Shown here: one piece after another, positions 1 through 9,194 of the stretch
Layout: every line of letters begins with the position of its first letter
Position numbering within the stretch: position 1 is the first letter of the stretch
Source of the DNA: Mucilaginibacter_A sp964244955
GTDB lineage: Bacteria; Bacteroidota; Bacteroidia; Sphingobacteriales; Sphingobacteriaceae
Assembly (NCBI GenBank): GCA_964244955.1
Contig: CAXTKQ010000006.1
Coordinates: 1-64,000, forward strand
Reading direction: 5' to 3'
DNA: 64,000 bases
Position numbers and translations under genes: made by a program
Notes under the pieces: model-generated
What the model was told of the DNA's origin: nothing
The model's database searches: none
The model's input: the letters and a program-made list of their open reading frames with translations, nothing else

Positions 1-348
1 GTGCTGGATTATGTGGTGATGATTGCCTGCACCGAACTGCTGCACATTCATTATACTATTTCCATCATCATCAGCGGCATTGTCGGCGCGGTTTTAAACT
101 TTTCTTTAAACCGGTATTGGTCGTTCAAAGATCACGGATCAGAAAAATCACCTGTTGGTTCCCAGTTAATCAAGTTCGTTTTTATGGTTGCCGGAAGCGT
201 TTTGCTGAAAGCTGCCGGAACTTATGTTTTAACCACTTGGCTAAAATTGGATTACCGCATCAGCCGGATTGTGGTTGACATTATTGTGTCGCTTGGTTTT
301 AATTTCGTGCTGCAAAACTTCTGGGTTTTTAAAAAGCAGGCCGGCTAA
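1..348 (+). CDS. GtrA-like membrane protein (5' end cut by window)
   Basis: The 115 visible residues are mostly hydrophobic, with about four predicted membrane segments (around residues 5-12, 18-38, 55-78 and 88-106) and the GtrA-family pattern of Asn/Trp/Phe at segment ends (LNRYWSFK near 37-44, LQNFWVFK near the C-terminus). GtrA proteins are small integral membrane proteins linked to flipping or transfer of lipid-linked sugars for cell-surface polysaccharide. The family is normally 130-150 residues, and the frame is open from base 1, so the true start is probably upstream; the GTG at base 1 is not a convincing start. A second GtrA-like gene lies at 18535-18999. Confidence 0.75.
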   Translation: MLDYVVMIACTELLHIHYTISIIISGIVGAVLNFSLNRYWSFKDHGSEKSPVGSQLIKFVFMVAGSVLLKAAGTYVLTTWLKLDYRISRIVVDIIVSLGFNFVLQNFWVFKKQAG

Positions 349-351
349 ATT

Positions 352-1140
352 TTAGGTGCTAAAAGAAGCATCGGGCTGGGCGCAAGGCGTTTCTTGCATA
401 CTGTTTTTACCACTATAAAAATAGCGCCATTGCAAATGCGAGCACAAACCTTCCAGCTCCGGGAAAATGGTAAAAGCATTTACGCCAAGCGTGTTTAAAT
501 CGGTGCGGATGTCCTGGAATTTTTCTGACGGGATTTTAATTTTCAAAAGTTTGTTTTTAAAGCTGTCTGCTTTGTTCAGCGGTATTTTTTCTTCGATTTC
601 CTGATTTGGCTGGATCGAAAAAACAGCAGATTGGTTGTTGATCCTTTGCTTGATGATCCTCGGCCGGATGATCTTGGTTTCTTTAACCTCAAACGGATGG
701 ACGGCTTCAATATTAATATCGTAGTCTTTTGGTTCGGCCATCAAAATCCAAACAACCGCATAAGGTGCTTCCTGAGATTGCAGGTCGTTTTCCCAAATGG
801 CAAACCACAAAGCAGTCAAAGCATTGTTAGACCAATCCAAAAGCCGCGTAGGCAGGCCAAAATGTTGGCCAATGGTCAGGTAATCCCAATCGTCCATCGG
901 TCTTTGGTTATCAATCAATAAAGGGTTTGTTCTTTTAAACTCCTGTAAAAGTAAAAACTCAGTGTTAAACAATTCCCCTTTCGGTTGCAAACGGGCAATT
1001 TTGGGGATCAGGATAAAATCATCTTTCTGTCCGCGGAACAAAAAATCTTCGTCGTTTCCCTGCTCAATGTTCTTCTCTTTGTTTTTGTGGATGATTTGCA
1101 AATATTCTTCCACCGATCCTATCTTTTCTTCCAAATCCAT
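352..1140 (-). CDS. FRG domain-containing protein
   Basis: This 262-residue protein carries the FRG motif (FRGQ at residues 35-38) and the block GLPTRLLDW near residues 95-103, both hallmarks of the FRG domain. The biochemical function of the domain is not settled; it is often found in variable genomic regions and has been suggested to act in phage defence. There is no signal peptide or membrane segment, so it is probably cytoplasmic. It converges on the GtrA gene with a 3-base gap. Its last codons (DASFST, stop at 352-354) and an internal stretch (GKNSM near the C-terminus) are encoded by copies of the dispersed TAAAAGAAG repeat, suggesting the 3' end was shaped by that repeat. Confidence 0.75.
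   Translation of the reverse strand: MDLEEKIGSVEEYLQIIHKNKEKNIEQGNDEDFLFRGQKDDFILIPKIARLQPKGELFNTEFLLLQEFKRTNPLLIDNQRPMDDWDYLTIGQHFGLPTRLLDWSNNALTALWFAIWENDLQSQEAPYAVVWILMAEPKDYDINIEAVHPFEVKETKIIRPRIIKQRINNQSAVFSIQPNQEIEEKIPLNKADSFKNKLLKIKIPSEKFQDIRTDLNTLGVNAFTIFPELEGLCSHLQWRYFYSGKNSMQETPCAQPDASFST
360..371 (+). repeat. dispersed repeat TAAAAGAAGCAT
   Basis: Exact core copy followed by CGG. It encodes the last codons of the minus-strand FRG gene (DASF), and on the minus strand is followed by GCACCTAAAATTT, the downstream AT-rich block of the extended unit. Confidence 0.85.
398..420 (-). repeat. dispersed repeat, ATACTGTTTTTACC form
   Basis: Variant core with CTGT for CTTC, followed after four bases by TATAAAA. 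It lies inside the FRG coding sequence and is read there as GKNSM. Confidence 0.75.
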
Positions 1141-1278
1141 AAACAGTTCCTTATACTATTTAGGTACAATGCAATCTTTTAAGGAAATGTTTATAAAAGT
1201 TATGGAATTAGTCTCGTCATTGGATTTCTAAAATTGTTTTGCCAAATGCAGTCAGCTTTCAATTGTTTTAAAATAGGC

Positions 1279-1319
1279 GATAAAAACAGTATAAATTTTA
1301 TACCTGTAAAAACAGCATC
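1279..1319 (+). repeat. two dispersed repeat copies (ACAG variant)
   Basis: GATAAAAACAGTAT at about 1279-1292 and GTAAAAACAGCATC at 1306-1319, in direct orientation in the gap between the FRG gene and the TonB receptor terminator. No gene is visible in the surrounding 1141-1387. Confidence 0.7.
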
Positions 1320-1332
1320 TGCAAAAAACAAA

Positions 1333-1362
1333 GCGGCCAGGCTTTACAAAAAGCCTGGCCGC
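1333..1362 (-). terminator. Rho-independent terminator of the TonB receptor gene
   Basis: A perfect 12-bp stem (GCGGCCAGGCTT / AAGCCTGGCCGC) with a 6-base loop lies just past the 3' end of the receptor gene. Read on the minus strand it is followed by a T-rich run. Confidence 0.85.
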
Positions 1363-1387
1363 CGATCAAAAAAAACTAATGCTTTTT

Positions 1388-4270
1388 TTACATATTAAAA
1401 GTTAGTTTTCCTAAGATAAACCTTCCGTTAAAACCAAATTGCGAAACATTAGTGTTATACCTAAACCTTCCGTTTGAAGTATTATCGCGGCCGGCCGTAT
1501 AGTTACTGGCAGAAACACCGCTTAGGTTGTTCTGGTTGTTTCTTGGGTCAATATAGTCCAAGTCAGGATAAACATCAAACAGATTGCTGGCACTAACGGT
1601 AAAATTAAGCTGTTTGGTAATTTTATAACCGATAGAAAGGTCGGTAACCCATTTGCCCGAAAACGTCCGGTCTAATTCTAAAGGTAAATCATTGGAAGGA
1701 ATAGTCGGGTCAACAGGATTGAGGTAAGTTACTTTTCCGAAGTAAACTGTTCTTAATGCCACATTCAGTTTTTTAATGGTATAATCGCCGCTTAAGTTAA
1801 TCTTAGTGGCAGGAACAAAACTTTCAAAACGGGATTTTTCTGTCCGGTTAAACAATTTCGACAATAAGCTTACATCACCATTAATTTTATCAGAACCGTT
1901 AATGCTGGTAACCCTTGTACGGTTTACGTTGGCAGCGGCCGAAAGTACTAAACTGCTTCCGCTGCTGTTTATCGGGATACGATCAGAAACAACTACATCT
2001 AAGCCACGTGTTGTGGTAGAAATAGCGTTGGTAAAAAACTGAACGCTGTTTATTTGTGCGTTCGGGTCAACAGTACTTAAGATAGTGTTTACTGTTCCGC
2101 TGGCAATCAGGTTTCCGCTTGCATCGCGTTCGCGTGTGTACTGGCTCGAAAAAACAATCCGGTCTTTAATATCAATCTGGTAAGCATCAATGGTATAAGT
2201 TAAACTGTTGGCAATTTTACCGGTTAGCCCCAAATTGTAATCTTTAGACTTTTCGGCTTTTAAAGAACCAACACCAAACTGCCGGACAACATTATCATCG
2301 TTGTTAACTGTTAAAACTTGTACCGGGTTGCCGTTTACAAACTGTGTGCTTACGTTGTTAAAGTAACGCTGATGTAGCGAAGGCGCACGAAAGCCAGTTG
2401 CAAAACCGCCGCGAATATTTAGTTCATCTGCCACTTTGACCCGGCCCGATAATTTGTAGGAAAAGTTGGAGCCAAAATCGCTGTAGTTTTCGTAACGGCC
2501 GGCTGCTTCCAATAATACGCGAGGGCCGAAATCTGCTTCATAATCGGCATACAAACTTTTGTTGTTCCTGGATTTATCTACTGCGTTGGAAGGCTGAAAA
2601 CCCGGAAAAACCTGCGCGCCTGCTGCCGTAAAAGAAGAACCGACTTTACGCCCCGCAATGCCTTGCGACGGGATACCGAAGGAATAAGAACCTTCTTCGC
2701 CAGCATGAATTTGGTAATTGTCTATACGGTATTCTGCACCGTAAGCGGTATTTAAACCGGTTAAAATCCCGTCGAAATTGAATTTTCGGGAAACATCAAA
2801 GTTGATTGTGTTTTGGTTGAACACCAATTTTCCTGCTTTAAAAGAAGTAGGGCTGGTGCCGATCGGGAACGATGCATTATCCGTATTGGTAATATCAAAG
2901 CTAATATTGTTTTGTCCGTAAGTATTGCTCAGGTCATAGTTCCAGTTGCCAATTTTACCTTTAACACCGCCAATAAAAGACAAGTCATTGATGGAAGTAT
3001 TGATAAAAGGCAAAAAACCGTTGGGATAAATGGTTGCATCAACTTGCGTGGCCTGGCTGGGCAAACGGTAAAAACCTGCTGACTTACCGTCTTTATGGTT
3101 GTAGTTTGCATCGGCATAAACATCGGCCCATTTGGCTACTGTGTATTGGCCATTTGCAAAAAAGCCGCCAGTTTTCATTTGCGAGTTGCCTACAATCATA
3201 TTGATACGGCTTAAACCGTTTGCTTGTGCTTTGGCATCGTCTGCTGCTTTTAGTCCGGCATAACGGGTTTCAAAACCAGCTTCCGTTTCGGCAGCGCCTT
3301 TTGATGGCAGCGGCGAGTAAAGCAAAGGGCGCGTATCGGCACCGCTGCGGTTGGTTGCGCCTCTGTCAATATATTGCGCACCGATATTTACAAAACCTTT
3401 TCCGTTTAAGTTCCAGCCTTTGCTGGCTTCCAACTGGTAGGTTTTTCCATCAAAAAAACTACGGCCCAAAGTATGGGAAGCTGATTGCCCGTAACTAAAC
3501 GCAACATTTAGAGGCGTAATTTTTTTCAGCACGATGTTGATCACACCGGCAATTGCATCCGAGCCGTATTGGGCGGCAGCCCCTTCGCGCAAAACCTCAA
3601 TATGGTCAATCGCAGCAACGGGAATGGCGTTTAGATCTGTACCTACACTTCCGCGGCCAAATGTTTCATTGATGTTGACCAATGCCGAAGTATGCCGCCG
3701 TTTGCCATTCACCAAAACCAAAACCTGGTCTGGCCCTAAACCACGCAGCGAAGCCGGGTCGATATGGTCCGTTCCATCCGAAAGGGTTTGCCGGTTGGAA
3801 GTGAAAGAAGGCGCAACGTAATTCAGGATCTGGGAAACGTCCGTTTGTGGAAAACTTCTGAGTTCTTTTGTAGAGATCACATCAACCGGGGCCGTAGTTT
3901 CGATGTTGGTGCGCGGGATTGCCGAACGTGAACCGGTAACCACCACTTCGTTCAAAGCCGAACCAGCCAGCTTCAAACTAAAATTTTGTGTGGTAAAAGA
4001 AGCATCAACCGTAACCGAAGTGGTTATAGTTTGATAACCGATAAAAGAAATTTTAAGCTGATAGGTGCCTTTGGCCAATTGAAAAGAGTACTCGCCGTTT
4101 TCATTGGTTGCCGTGCCGGTTTGTGTGCCAACGATTAAAACGCTAACGCCTGGCAAGGTAGAGCCATTCGAGGCATCGGTAATTTTGCCGCGGATGCCCT
4201 GGGCAAACAGCGCCGAAGTAAACAGGCATAAAATTGATGTAATTAGTAGTTTGTTGTAAAATTTGTACAT
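1388..4270 (-). CDS. TonB-dependent outer-membrane receptor with CarboxypepD-reg-like N-terminal domain
   Basis: The 960-residue product has a signal peptide (residues 1-23, ending FAQ), a carboxypeptidase-regulatory-like beta domain (about 24-110, with GVSVLIVGT and GEYSFQL), a plug domain beginning near VVVTGSR (about 110-250, including GSDAIAGVINIVLKK) and a long outer-membrane beta-barrel ending at phenylalanine-rich strands. Such receptors take up large ligands, driven by TonB-ExbBD across the inner membrane. There is no SusD-like neighbour, so it is better called a siderophore/cofactor-type receptor than a SusC glycan importer; the substrate cannot be read from sequence. Monocistronic with its own terminator. 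Residues DASFTT (bases 3992-4006) come from the dispersed repeat. Confidence 0.9.
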   Translation of the reverse strand: MYKFYNKLLITSILCLFTSALFAQGIRGKITDASNGSTLPGVSVLIVGTQTGTATNENGEYSFQLAKGTYQLKISFIGYQTITTSVTVDASFTTQNFSLKLAGSALNEVVVTGSRSAIPRTNIETTAPVDVISTKELRSFPQTDVSQILNYVAPSFTSNRQTLSDGTDHIDPASLRGLGPDQVLVLVNGKRRHTSALVNINETFGRGSVGTDLNAIPVAAIDHIEVLREGAAAQYGSDAIAGVINIVLKKITPLNVAFSYGQSASHTLGRSFFDGKTYQLEASKGWNLNGKGFVNIGAQYIDRGATNRSGADTRPLLYSPLPSKGAAETEAGFETRYAGLKAADDAKAQANGLSRINMIVGNSQMKTGGFFANGQYTVAKWADVYADANYNHKDGKSAGFYRLPSQATQVDATIYPNGFLPFINTSINDLSFIGGVKGKIGNWNYDLSNTYGQNNISFDITNTDNASFPIGTSPTSFKAGKLVFNQNTINFDVSRKFNFDGILTGLNTAYGAEYRIDNYQIHAGEEGSYSFGIPSQGIAGRKVGSSFTAAGAQVFPGFQPSNAVDKSRNNKSLYADYEADFGPRVLLEAAGRYENYSDFGSNFSYKLSGRVKVADELNIRGGFATGFRAPSLHQRYFNNVSTQFVNGNPVQVLTVNNDDNVVRQFGVGSLKAEKSKDYNLGLTGKIANSLTYTIDAYQIDIKDRIVFSSQYTRERDASGNLIASGTVNTILSTVDPNAQINSVQFFTNAISTTTRGLDVVVSDRIPINSSGSSLVLSAAANVNRTRVTSINGSDKINGDVSLLSKLFNRTEKSRFESFVPATKINLSGDYTIKKLNVALRTVYFGKVTYLNPVDPTIPSNDLPLELDRTFSGKWVTDLSIGYKITKQLNFTVSASNLFDVYPDLDYIDPRNNQNNLSGVSASNYTAGRDNTSNGRFRYNTNVSQFGFNGRFILGKLTFNM

Positions 4271-4323
4271 ATCATTTTCATTTTAAATTAAAAGGAGAAA
4301 TGATATGTAATGTTTTAGTTACT

Positions 4324-4336
4324 GTGCTTCTTTTAG
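4324..4336 (-). repeat. dispersed repeat, near-match GTGCTTCTTTTAG
   Basis: One-base variant of the core, followed by TTTAAAAAG. It lies upstream of the TonB receptor start (4270) in the gap 4271-4408, where no clear promoter was found. Confidence 0.55.
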
Positions 4337-4408
4337 TTTAAAAAGACAAATTATCCTGTAAGTTTTTTAAGTAAAAAGATAAAATATCGAAAAAAGGGTA
4401 AAAATCCC

Positions 4409-4717
4409 TTATTTAGAAGATTCAAAAATCAGTTTCTGGTCTTCCGGTGTGATAGTTTGGTCGCCTTCAAAAGAAAAAGTATTGTTTTCAGGATCAACTG
4501 TTAAAATTCCAACAGGTAATTTTACGCGTTCTTGTTTGATGGATTGCAGATCGTAATCTGTTTCCCCGTCGGGTTCTACGTTTTGCCAGCGGTTATCGTC
4601 AATTTCGTAAATAAAATACCGATGCTGATGATCTTGTACAAACTGACCGTGTTGTTGTTCAATCGGTTTCAATTCAACCAAACGGTCGTGCGAAATGGCT
4701 ATGGGCGAAGTTTTCAT
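4409..4717 (-). CDS. hypothetical protein, 102 aa
   Basis: I do not recognise the family. The product is acidic, with no signal peptide or membrane segment; it has an aromatic/charged middle (HQHRYFIYEIDD near residues 31-42) and a C-terminal part rich in Asp/Glu (VDPENNTFSFEGDQ). It is likely a small soluble cytoplasmic protein. It stands alone between the TonB receptor and a divergent MG2-like gene, upstream of a hairpin made from two dispersed repeats (4742-4771). Codon use looks like the surrounding chromosome, and the reading frame has a plausible ATG. Confidence 0.6.
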   Translation of the reverse strand: MKTSPIAISHDRLVELKPIEQQHGQFVQDHQHRYFIYEIDDNRWQNVEPDGETDYDLQSIKQERVKLPVGILTVDPENNTFSFEGDQTITPEDQKLIFESSK

Positions 4718-4741
4718 TTCCTAATAATGATTTTTTGGCCA

Positions 4742-4771
4742 ATACTGTTTTTATGGGTATAAAAGAAGCAT
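4742..4771. repeat. head-to-head pair of dispersed repeats (hairpin)
   Basis: ATACTGTTTTTA and TAAAAGAAGCAT face each other across a short TGGGTA spacer, giving an imperfect stem. It is preceded by TTTTTTGGCCA, the same flank as the pair at 7148-7177, so the two share more than the core. Confidence 0.8.
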
Positions 4772-4825
4772 TAATGATTAGAAATTTTTTGGTTAATTTA
4801 AGTAACAACCATATAATTGAATAAG

Positions 4826-7123
4826 ATGAAGAAAATACCATTAAAATGTTCTTTACTATTTTTGTTGTTAAGTGCCGCTCTCCAAGCCTTTTCGCAGCAG
4901 AACCAAACGTTGATGAACCAACTTGCCAGGCAGTTAAACGCTTATACCGATAGTTTGCCCAGGGCTTCTGTTTATTTGAGGACAAGCAAAGATATTTACG
5001 AGTCTGGGGAAGACCTCTGGTTTAAGGCGTATCTGCTGGACACGCAGTACCACAACCTTTTCGGGCTGGACGAAACACTCTATGTCCGGCTTGTAAAAAG
5101 TGATCGGGACAGTGTTTTATGGGAAGAAAAATATCCTGTAAAGAACGGTATAACGAGCGGGCATGTCTTTCTTGACAATTCTTTGCCGGAAGGGGACTAT
5201 TCTTTAACCGCCTACTCCGCCCATTCATTTTATGGTAATACGCCTTATTTTCAGGCAATAAAAATGGTTAAGGTTGTCAGGGAAACGAGATCATTGTTAA
5301 AGGAAAAGCCTCACGTTATAACAAGCGATGCCAGTACCCGACAGAATATACAATTTAGCCTTCTTCCCGAAGGTGGGCAACTTGTTTCGGGCATTGCAAA
5401 CACGGTTGCCTTTAAAGCAGTGGATCAAAGTGGCGGGCCGGTAGAGGTTTCAGGAGAATTGCTCCGGGGAAATTTGCAGGTAACAACTTTTAAAAGCACA
5501 CATGCTGGCATGGGCAGTTTTTCTTTCAAGCCTGTGGCTGGTGCAAGTTATCAGGTTCGGCTGACCAGCCCTAAAACCGACAGGCTGTACCCTTTTCCTG
5601 CAATCCAGGACAAGGGCGTGGTGCTTCATTTATTAAAAAATAAAAAAGACACGCTTTTGTTTAGCATCGTGCAAAGCCTCGGTTTAGAAAAGCAGCCAGT
5701 TTTTTTAAGGGTTCAGGTACGTGGCAGGGTCCAGGCAATGGCCGCGGGAGTGCTCGACGACAGCCTTAAGGTAAAGATACCAACAATTGATGCCATGCAA
5801 GGTATTGCCGAAGCAACCGTTTTTGACCAGCAGATGAGGCCTTTGGCCGAGCGCCTTGTTTACCTAAACGAGAATAAAGGATTAAACATCATCACCAACC
5901 TAACCAAAGAAACCTATAAAACCAGGGAAAAGGTTACTGTTAAGATAAAGACGACCGATAAAAATGGAAATCCTGTTCCGGCCAACGTTGGCGTAACCGT
6001 GTATGACAAGCTGTACCACAATGCGGAAGATGCCAAGGACATCCTTACCCACTACTACCTTTCCATACAGCTAAAGGGAAAGATATACAATCCGGGTTAT
6101 TATTTTGATGCCAACCACAAAGACCGCAAAGAAGCTTTAGACCTGCTTTTGCTTACCCAGGGCTGGCGCTGTTATTTGTGGAACGAGGACGAGCTGAAGG
6201 GGTTTAAAAACCGGAAACAAGTGCTCACCGACAGTACGAAAGGCCGGCTGGTAGCTGTTAACGCTAAAAAGACTAAGCCAAAGATACAGATGCTGATGGC
6301 GTTCAGTACTGACGAGCGTGAAAAGCGCACCTTGTTCACCGATAGTTTAGGAAGGTTTGCCCTTGCACCGGTGGATTTTGTTAAAGGAAGATGGAGTTAT
6401 CTCAAACGTTTTGATTTGGGAAAAGAGGAATATACCGTATCTGTCGAAAACCAGTTTAAGGAAATAGGGGATGTAAGTAAAAACCTGCAGTTTAATTATC
6501 CTATTGCTGGCAAGGTTGTAGCAGAGAAAAAAGACGAGATTTTGTTTAGCAGGATAAGCATGGGTGCAATCAACCTGACCGAGGTAAAAGTTGTCGCTAA
6601 AAAGCAAGACGTTTTCCGGGATAAGTACATGGGTCATTTGGACAGCCTGGCTAAATTCGAAGGAAACACTGATTTTGTGGATCCTGGTGGTTGGCTCAAT
6701 TGTCCGGCATGTACAAGCGGTACAAAACCAATTGAAGGGCATAGATACACAATGTGGATTGGGCCTAACCCACCGACGAAACACCCCTTTAGTTTTGGTG
6801 CCGGTGATTTCAAGGATGTTGTTTATCATTATCCAAAGTTCACCGAGGAGGAGCTGTTAAAAAAGTTCAGGCTTACAAGGGTCAAAGGTTATTACGAACA
6901 GCGGGAATTCTATCAGCCGAACTATGATAAGGAGCAGGACCCGTTGCCAGATTACCGGAACACGTTACTGTGGGCACCGGAAGTAATTACCAACGAAAAT
7001 GGAGAAGCGACCGTAGAATTTTTTTGCTCGGATATCAACAGTGGTTTTATGGGCATTGTTGAAGGTGTAGGGGGAGAGGGCCTACTTGGTAAAAAGGAAT
7101 TTAAGTTTAACGTGATTAAGTGA
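4826..7123 (+). CDS. exported MG2/macroglobulin-like protein
   Basis: The 765-residue product has a signal peptide (about 1-23, ending AFSQ) and a beta-rich body of macroglobulin type: residues around 45-60 (DIYESGEDLWFKAYL) match the MG2-domain signature found in Bacteroidota periplasmic proteins, and a later segment (about 370-400, KVTIKTTDKNGNPVPANVGV) is a second such domain. The C-terminus ends with an MG-like strand pattern (GEATVEFFCSDINSGF). These proteins often sit near TonB systems, as here; the role is unknown. The ATG at 4826 is preferred to an in-frame TTG nine bases upstream because it gives a clean MKK-type signal peptide. Confidence 0.7.
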   Translation: MKKIPLKCSLLFLLLSAALQAFSQQNQTLMNQLARQLNAYTDSLPRASVYLRTSKDIYESGEDLWFKAYLLDTQYHNLFGLDETLYVRLVKSDRDSVLWEEKYPVKNGITSGHVFLDNSLPEGDYSLTAYSAHSFYGNTPYFQAIKMVKVVRETRSLLKEKPHVITSDASTRQNIQFSLLPEGGQLVSGIANTVAFKAVDQSGGPVEVSGELLRGNLQVTTFKSTHAGMGSFSFKPVAGASYQVRLTSPKTDRLYPFPAIQDKGVVLHLLKNKKDTLLFSIVQSLGLEKQPVFLRVQVRGRVQAMAAGVLDDSLKVKIPTIDAMQGIAEATVFDQQMRPLAERLVYLNENKGLNIITNLTKETYKTREKVTVKIKTTDKNGNPVPANVGVTVYDKLYHNAEDAKDILTHYYLSIQLKGKIYNPGYYFDANHKDRKEALDLLLLTQGWRCYLWNEDELKGFKNRKQVLTDSTKGRLVAVNAKKTKPKIQMLMAFSTDEREKRTLFTDSLGRFALAPVDFVKGRWSYLKRFDLGKEEYTVSVENQFKEIGDVSKNLQFNYPIAGKVVAEKKDEILFSRISMGAINLTEVKVVAKKQDVFRDKYMGHLDSLAKFEGNTDFVDPGGWLNCPACTSGTKPIEGHRYTMWIGPNPPTKHPFSFGAGDFKDVVYHYPKFTEEELLKKFRLTRVKGYYEQREFYQPNYDKEQDPLPDYRNTLLWAPEVITNENGEATVEFFCSDINSGFMGIVEGVGGEGLLGKKEFKFNVIK

Positions 7124-7137
7124 GCTGTGAAAAATGT

Positions 7138-7186
7138 TTTTTGGCCAATACTGTTTTTACCGGCATAAAAGAAGCATCGGCCAAAT
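7138..7186. repeat. head-to-head pair of dispersed repeats with GC outer arms (hairpin)
   Basis: Core copies at 7148-7159 (ATACTGTTTTTA) and 7166-7177 (TAAAAGAAGCAT) flank CCGGCA, and outer arms TTTGGCC (7140-7146) and GGCCAAA (7179-7185) extend the stem. It sits between the MG2 gene and recQ, just upstream of the recQ promoter. Confidence 0.8.
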
Positions 7187-7208
7187 TTAGAAATATGCGC
7201 TGTTTTGA

Positions 7209-7216
7209 TAACTTTG
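7209..7216 (+). promoter_or_regulatory. Bacteroidota -7 promoter element for recQ
   Basis: TAACTTTG matches TAnnTTTG and lies 16 bases before the recQ ATG. The matching -33 region (TTTAG, about 7186-7190) is weak and coincides with the end of the repeat hairpin. Confidence 0.45.
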
Positions 7217-7231
7217 GAACAGAACTGCTGC

Positions 7232-9124
7232 ATGACGACACAAGAAATCCTTTCGCATTACTGGAAGCACCAAGCGTTCCGGCCGATGCAGGAAGAAATC
7301 ATCCAATCCGTTTTATTGGGCTACGATACATTGGCGCTGCTGCCCACCGGCGGCGGAAAATCGGTTTGTTTCCAGGTTCCGGCGTTGGCCAAAGAAGGCA
7401 TTTGCATCGTGGTTTCCCCACTGATTGCGTTGATGAAAGACCAGGTGGAAAACCTGCAGGCCAAAGGCGTTGAAGCCATCAGCATCGTTTCCGGGATGGG
7501 CAGGCGCGAAGTGGATATTGCGCTGGACAACTGTGTTTACGGCAACATTAAATTTCTGTACCTGTCGCCCGAAAGGCTGTTGTCCGAACTGGTGCAGGAA
7601 CGCATCCGTTACATGAACGTGAATTTAATAGCCGTGGACGAAGCGCATTGCATCTCCCAATGGGGCTATGATTTTCGGCCTTCGTATTTGCATTTGGCCG
7701 GTTTGCGGCTGCTTCATCCAAGCGTTCCGGTGCTGGCTTTAACGGCTACGGCAACGGTGCAGGTCCGGGAAGATATCCAGCAAAAATTGTTGTTTAAAAG
7801 AAGCAATGTTTTCCAGCAAAGCTTTGAGCGGCAAAATTTAAGTTACGTGGTTCAGGGCGATGAAAACAAACTGCGTAAAATGTTGGACGTCATCCACGGC
7901 GTAAAAGGAAGCGGCATTGTTTATGTGCGCAGCCGGCGCGAAACTTTTGAAATCAGCAAATACCTCAACCAGCATCAAATCCCGGCCGATTATTATAACG
8001 CTGGTTTGCCTGCCGAAGAGCGTTCCATCAAACAGGAGAACTGGAAAAATAATGTAACGCGCGTCATCGTCGCCACCAACGCTTTCGGGATGGGCATTGA
8101 TAAGCCGGACGTCCGTTTTGTGATCCACAAAGACTTGCCCGAAAGTTTGGAGGCGTATTACCAGGAAGCGGGCAGGGCAGGGCGCGACGGGCAAAAAGCG
8201 TATGCCGTGCTGCTGTACACCAAAAGCGACCGGCTGCAATTGGAAAAAAAGTTTGAAATGAGTTTTCCTTCGATAGAAGAAATTAAAAAGATTTACCATT
8301 TTTTGGGGAATTACACGCAGTTGGCTTACGGCGCGGGCGAAGGTTTGAGTTTTGATTTGGATCTGGGCGATTTTTGCGCTCGGTTTAAACTCGATCCCGT
8401 TAAAACGTTAAATGCGTTGAAGTTTTTGGAGCGGAACGATTATCTGTCGTTCACGGAAAGCGTTTTTTTGCCTTCCCGTTTTCGTTTCGAAATCGGGAAC
8501 GAGGATTTGTACCGTTTTCAGATCGAGAACGAAGGCTTCGATTATTTCATCAAAACCTTGCTGCGCACTTACGGCGGTTCTTTTGAAAACTACGTCCGCA
8601 TCCGCGAATTGGACATTGCAAGGCGTTTAAATTTGAGCGTGCAGCAAGTCATCGCCCAGCTAAAAACTTTGCAGGAACAAAACGTTTTAAGTTATTTGCC
8701 GCAAACCGATATGCCGCAAGTAACTTTTACGCGGGCGCGGCAGGAGAACTTGCATGTCATTATTGACCGCAAATTTCTGGAAGAACGCAAACAGGTTTTC
8801 CACGAAAAAATGGAGGCTGTTTTTACTTATGCCGAAACCAAACAATGCCGAAGCCGGATGCTGCTGGCTTATTTGGACGAGCCGGACGCGCCAAATTGCG
8901 GCCACTGCGATGTGTGTTTGGAAAACAAGCGGCGCGAAAAAGCTTCCGAAGTGTTTGACCGGATTACGCAGGAAGTGATTGACCAGCTTTCGGTACAAAA
9001 CTTAACGGTGGAAGATTTGGTGCGTTCCATCAAAAGCGGAATGGAAAAAGACCGGTTGGAAACCATCCGCCGTTTGCTGGACGCCGGAAAAATAAAATCC
9101 GACGGCGAAAAATATTATCTTTAA
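7232..9124 (+). CDS. recQ: ATP-dependent DNA helicase RecQ
   Basis: This superfamily 2 helicase unwinds DNA 3' to 5' in recombinational repair. All helicase motifs are visible: Walker A (LPTGGGKS), DEAH box (VDEAHCISQWGYDFRP), motif III TATAT, GIVYVRSRR, the motif V block NAFGMGIDKPDVRFVIH and motif VI QEAGRAGRDG. The zinc-binding region ends in CGHCDVC. At 630 residues the C-terminus is short, without a recognisable full HRDC domain, as in one of the RecQ types common in Bacteroidota. The ATG at 7232 is chosen because an in-frame TTG at 7205 would add nine unrelated residues and precede the promoter element. Confidence 0.93.
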   Translation: MTTQEILSHYWKHQAFRPMQEEIIQSVLLGYDTLALLPTGGGKSVCFQVPALAKEGICIVVSPLIALMKDQVENLQAKGVEAISIVSGMGRREVDIALDNCVYGNIKFLYLSPERLLSELVQERIRYMNVNLIAVDEAHCISQWGYDFRPSYLHLAGLRLLHPSVPVLALTATATVQVREDIQQKLLFKRSNVFQQSFERQNLSYVVQGDENKLRKMLDVIHGVKGSGIVYVRSRRETFEISKYLNQHQIPADYYNAGLPAEERSIKQENWKNNVTRVIVATNAFGMGIDKPDVRFVIHKDLPESLEAYYQEAGRAGRDGQKAYAVLLYTKSDRLQLEKKFEMSFPSIEEIKKIYHFLGNYTQLAYGAGEGLSFDLDLGDFCARFKLDPVKTLNALKFLERNDYLSFTESVFLPSRFRFEIGNEDLYRFQIENEGFDYFIKTLLRTYGGSFENYVRIRELDIARRLNLSVQQVIAQLKTLQEQNVLSYLPQTDMPQVTFTRARQENLHVIIDRKFLEERKQVFHEKMEAVFTYAETKQCRSRMLLAYLDEPDAPNCGHCDVCLENKRREKASEVFDRITQEVIDQLSVQNLTVEDLVRSIKSGMEKDRLETIRRLLDAGKIKSDGEKYYL

Positions 9125-9149
9125 TTCTCCAAAACTTTCGGTAACTCGC

Positions 9150-9174
9150 AATGCTTCTTTTATCGGCATAAAAA
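9150..9174 (-). repeat. dispersed repeat AATGCTTCTTTTATC + CATAAAA
   Basis: Good core with the downstream TAAAA block. It lies between recQ and the DUF2807 gene, 20 bases before the latter's ATG. Confidence 0.85.
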
Positions 9175-9194
9175 TCATTATCAACCTAAAAAAT

